DNA of 64,000 bases, taken from NCBI GenBank assembly GCA_025267735.1, contig CM046304.1, forward strand, positions 29,081,381 to 29,145,380, given 5' to 3'. The first letter of the stretch is position 1; every line of letters begins with the position of its first letter. A program made the position numbers and the translations under genes. Under the pieces are notes generated by a model that saw only the letters and a program-made list of their open reading frames with translations, searched no databases and was not told where the DNA came from. The stretch is from Mactra quadrangularis (taxonomy: Eukaryota > Mollusca > Bivalvia > Venerida > Mactridae). This document shows positions 61,101 to 64,000 of this stretch, piece by piece.

Positions 61101-63564
61101 CAAAACCATTACATTACTAAACTGCATTTGACAAATTTTGCAGCGTAAATAAAGTGGATAATTATGTTATGAAACTGGGATCGGTTGATGGTCGTGAATG
61201 AATGGACACGTACTTCCTTTACATGAAATAATACAAATTGAATAAACGACAAATATTCATATTGGGTTATTTCGTGCATTTCTTAATGCAATAAAACATT
61301 TTTTTTAAATAAAACAATGCATTTTACACCATTAAAACTGTTTTCGTATTTCCGACCCAATGTACGATGTAATCATGTTATTGTATAATGATAAAATAGT
61401 TTTTGTTTTTCCGTTTCATTAAAATTTATGTCAGATAATATAGTTTAACCGGTGTAATCTGAACCTCTTTAAACAGAAGATATTCAATAAGGGACTTTAG
61501 TCAGTTATTTCCCCTTGTATACTCTTCAAATAGGTGGGACTTATTAGTTGGATTACTCGGATTTTACCCTTACTTTTCAATGTCAATTTGCCTAAATTAA
61601 ACTTAAATAACTTTTTTGTAAATCATTTAATTTATTTGAAATTCAAGCTAACTATTTTTAGGATAAAGAACTATCCTAATTTCATCACTTTTGTTAATAA
61701 TCTTTTTTAAAGATATTAGATGAAATATTTTGTTATCTTTACATAGGAATTCAATGATAAAATCCGAGGATTTCAACTGTAATGACCTACTTACCAATTG
61801 GATTGCTTCAGATTTTATCAGGGAAAGATAACTGACTAAAGTCCCTTATTGTTCAGATCATCCAATTTTCTGGACCGAGCAATCATGAATGCCGAGATTT
61901 ATTAGATTTTGTTTGTTTGAGTTTCTATTTTCTCTGAACTATTTCGATTTTCCGAGTAACTCTATTTCTATACTATTTGAGTTTCTGAAATATGAATATT
62001 TGACTTTCATGAGTTTTCGATTTTCTTAACATTTTATTTCAGATTTCAGAGGGATTCTACGAATTTATCAGAGTTTTTCGAATTTCTTTACATATTTATG
62101 AAACTTATGAGATTCTGATCAAACTTATGAGATATTTTTTCAAAATATATGAGATGCAAGTCGTATGAGATTTTAATCAAACTAGTGATTTTTTCAAATT
62201 TATGAGAATTGTGTCGAATACGTAAGACTTTTTTAAAACCTGCATGGTCAGTATTCGATTAAAGCAAACCAACAAAGACGTCAGAGTACTCAGTTTAGAA
62301 TGCAACAATGTTCAACATTCCCCGGTCTATCTGTATAACACTTGCAAAATAATATCATTTAAGTTTGTGGCTGTGATATGTCACTCATGTTATGTTTTAC
62401 TGACATTCAATGTGACAAGAATACCTGGCAGTCAATAAAACATCTCATAGCAATGACCCACACTAGTCCTCTACATCTCCTGTGATATTAAACCAAGCTA
62501 TAACTGTCAGAAAGTGTTCTCTACAAAATGTGTAAATGCATTTATTTAACTTTCAAACTTTCTATTAACTATATTTAAAAAATTGTACACACCACTGAGG
62601 GCCTCCTGGTCTATAACATAATAGTGGACCGAAGCCGAAGGCTCAGGTCCACTGTATATTAGTGGGCTGACTGAAAAGTCACTATTTGACCAGGAGGCCC
62701 TCAGTGGTGTATACTATTTCGTATGCCGCACATTTTTTAACACTTGATTATTTTGCAAAAGCAAAGAATTAACATCTTAAATTTTTAATAGGTTCAAAAC
62801 TAATGGCATAAATTTTGTTTATACGGTGCCTAAAATTTGTTTGCTCCGTAAAAATTCCAACATGAGTTACACTAACTTACACGCCACTAATAGAAAAGCG
62901 GGCTACTAACACATCAACGGACAACGAATACATTTAACGCTCGGTATAACGGCCTGCTGCCGAAATATTGTGGAATAAGGCCCGCTATGTCTTATACGCG
63001 TAAAGAAGCAATTTTTGTAATGTATACTATTGTACTATGTTCATTAAGTTTGAAAAGTGTCTAATAGGCATTATAATTATAATCATTGCAATTAAACAAA
63101 ATACAAAGTAAAAATAATAAGAACAAATTTAAAAAAATAAAAAATAGAGACAATTTACAATTTGATACACAGTGTGTTTAACCATGAATTTATTTTCGGC
63201 GTATGCAAAAGATGTTGGTGTCATTCGAAAGAGCGATGCCTTAGATGTACATGCACGTATGCATTGTGTAATATGATAATTTATGATGGAGAAACTGACT
63301 GCTCATTGAACATGGGTAAAACTCTATCATTTTTGGTAATAAATCTTATATGTCTATATATAATGTTTTTGTCTCAGAGCCGTGATTCTGACTATATAAT
63401 TGTTATCATTCAATGTTGAAATTGTGCATGAAAATGTACAACACTTACTCTATATTTGTCCAGTTTACTCGATGTGTCTTTCTCTTTCTTTTGCAATAAT
63501 CGTAACCGTTGCTTGGCAACCTTTAGCAACACCAAATCTTTCTCCTGGATTACCAACACAAAAC
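58129..63564 (-). CDS. Partial multi-exon gene: coiled coil plus acidic Ser-rich region
   Basis: Three exons join in one frame: 63564-63449 (TTTCAG to AGA|GTAAGT), 59911-59833 (ATTACAG to CAAG|GTAATG) and 58457-58129 (CAACAG to AGG|GTAAGC). Entry phase 1 and junction phases 0 and 1 agree, which strongly supports a real gene. The first exon codes for a Leu/Lys/Arg-rich amphipathic helix (VLLKVAKQRLRLLQKK). The second continues it (LEVKQLQGLCRKQGADESAI) and ends CCPQG. The third starts RRRRSSLFQSFSSLAAVALV, then turns acidic and low-complexity (ESDDENDSATEK, GSGSG, GKDDDDE). At least 174 residues are present, with both ends missing: the 5' end is beyond the right edge or unseen, and the last exon ends at a donor. 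No named family is recognised; a cytoplasmic or nuclear coiled-coil scaffold is an inference only. The intron between 63449 and 59911 contains several mobile elements. Confidence 0.6.
58458..59832. other. Intron of the coiled-coil gene with regulatory-like motifs
   Basis: The palindromes TGACGTCA (CRE-like, near 59373) and TCACGTGA (E-box, near 59389) lie 10 bases apart. A perfect hairpin TATCGTTGCC-CCTC-GGCAACGATA is at about 59472-59495. GTATAAATAG near 59142 could be a plus-strand TATA box, but no exon follows it convincingly. Confidence 0.35.
60424..61054 (+). mobile_element. 398-bp element, copy 3, with 9-bp TSD and nested SINE
   Basis: It spans 60433-61045 between perfect duplications GTCAGATAG (60424-60432, 61046-61054). 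Removing the 208-bp SINE insert and its 7-bp duplication leaves exactly 398 bp, the same as the other two copies. The ends are CAATCTCCGTAAATAGAT and ATTTAATCAGATTG. Confidence 0.9.
60769..60976 (+). mobile_element. 5'-truncated SINE family A nested in the 398-bp element
   Basis: Its body is nearly identical to the 8140 copy (GGTTATACCCTTCCATGAAA, CTTGTGGAAGGGTAGGTGAG) and ends in an AATAAATAAA tail. TGAAAAA is duplicated on both sides (60762-60768, 60977-60983). The tRNA head is missing. Confidence 0.88.
61055..61487. other. Intronic non-coding stretch
   Basis: Nothing recognised. Confidence 0.4.
61488..61848 (+). mobile_element. TA-type MITE, copy 2
   Basis: Near-perfect terminal repeats AGGGACTTTAGTCAGTTAT at 61490 and inverted at the right end (to 61846), flanked by TA on both sides (61488-61489, 61847-61848). 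The 357-bp interior matches 45811-46180 in reverse orientation. There is no ORF. Confidence 0.82.
61870..62230. repeat. Degenerate short-period repeat rich in TTTATGAGAT and GAGTTTC
   Basis: Variants of AAACTTATGAGATTCTGATC recur about every 25-30 bases at 62100-62225. Related GAGTTTCTATTTT and GATTTTC motifs fill 61910-62080. It looks like an old, drifted tandem array. Confidence 0.5.
62585..62714. mobile_element. 130-bp foldback, 27-bp arms with inner stem
   Basis: Arms 62585-62611 and 62688-62714 (ACCACTGAGGGCCTCCTGGT and its reverse complement) match with one difference. An inner inverted pair AGTGGACC...GGTCCACT lies around CGAAGCCGAAGGCTCA. The structure would form a compact two-stem cruciform. 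Confidence 0.85.
62715..63448. other. Intronic non-coding stretch
   Basis: No exon is supported. A GC-richer patch at 62880-63000 shows no ORF or terminal repeat. Confidence 0.4.
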
Positions 63565-63814
63565 CTGAAAAGTACAAAACAATAAATGTATCAACAAAAT
63601 GAACAGTACAAATAGGTACAATTTATTAAAATAACTTTAGCATATAGTCTGATGCAAGACGCCTCATTGAGAGAATTTTAACATTTGTGGTATCCAATTC
63701 GGTTCAAGTGTTTTGGTAAAAAACACGATTCAACAACTCCAAAAGTCAGTGTGTTGCTATTTCGTAGGCATGTTAAGCATTCCAAAACTTATAACTCACA
63801 TATTCTAGTCTATA

Positions 63815-63955
63815 ATTAGAAGATGCACTCCAGTGATTAGACAAGCGTTTAAGTATCAAGGTATCAGGTTTGAACCCCAAGAGGCCCTGCTAATTTCCAT
63901 GTGCAAAAGATACCAGCGAATGCTTTACTACAACCATGTGAAAATTGCTACCAGC
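63815..63955 (+). mobile_element. Decayed SINE family C copy
   Basis: CACTCCAGTGATTAGACAAG (A-box region) and GGTTTGAACCCC (B box) are spaced as in a tRNA, followed by a body with CATGTGCAAAAGATACCAG. The hAT element at 63956 abuts or interrupts its 3' side. Confidence 0.5.
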
Positions 63956-64000
63956 TAGGGGTGTAACGGTTAACCGATAAACAGGTTAATATTGCAATAC
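63956..64000 (+). mobile_element. Left end of a hAT-like element, cut by the window edge
   Basis: TAGGGGTGTAACGGTTAACC then GATAAACAGGTTAATATTGC matches the usual TAGGGGTGTAACGGTT start of many hAT elements. The rest lies outside the window. Confidence 0.6.

Overview
This window looks like nuclear DNA from an invertebrate, most probably a bivalve mollusc. It is AT-rich, has no long uninterrupted genes, and carries GT-AG introns. It holds a secreted C1q-domain gene of the kind greatly expanded in bivalves, tRNA-derived SINEs, and many short inverted-repeat transposons. The species cannot be named from sequence alone. Most of the 64 kb is non-coding; the genes are small or cut by the window edge, and the repeats are the richest part.

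Genes. The one confidently recognised gene is a three-exon C1q-domain protein (32797-35699, +) with a TATA box, signal peptide, coiled-coil exon, complete C1q exon and AATAAA signals. A partial gene on the minus strand (exons 63564-63449, 59911-59833, 58457-58129) joins in frame into a charged coiled coil followed by an acidic serine-rich tail. Weaker candidates are a two-exon membrane-anchored protein (16146-15461, -), a tiny two-exon gene (20967-20788, -), a terminal exon with a polyA signal (18780-18912, +), an unusual 195-codon ORF (31262-31849, +), and a spliced gene-like unit at 1060-3547 (+).

Mobile DNA. Region 924-5087 is bounded by a 17-bp inverted repeat flanked by TTAA on both sides. 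The 1060-3547 exons lie entirely inside it, so it may be a TTAA-target element carrying a captured gene. A 398-bp non-autonomous family is present three times (16440, 49174, 60433), each with a perfect 9-bp target duplication; the third copy has a truncated SINE inside it. hAT-type pieces include a 378-bp element (39825), a 92-bp micro-element (52334), a BED zinc-finger fossil (12895) and an element running off the right end (63956). Two further TTAA-type and three TA-type (mariner-like) copies are present. Two reverse-transcriptase C-terminal fossils occur, one split by a SINE (24520-25140) and one next to a 398-bp element (48992-49160). Three tRNA-derived SINE families are represented.

Structured DNA. 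Long foldbacks lie at 47959-48096, 48496-48583 and 62585-62714. Short tandem arrays occur at 22266-22460, 25930-26220 and 47675-47762. A perfect 18-bp-arm hairpin lies just upstream of C1q exon 2. No rRNA, CRISPR array or convincing functional tRNA was seen.
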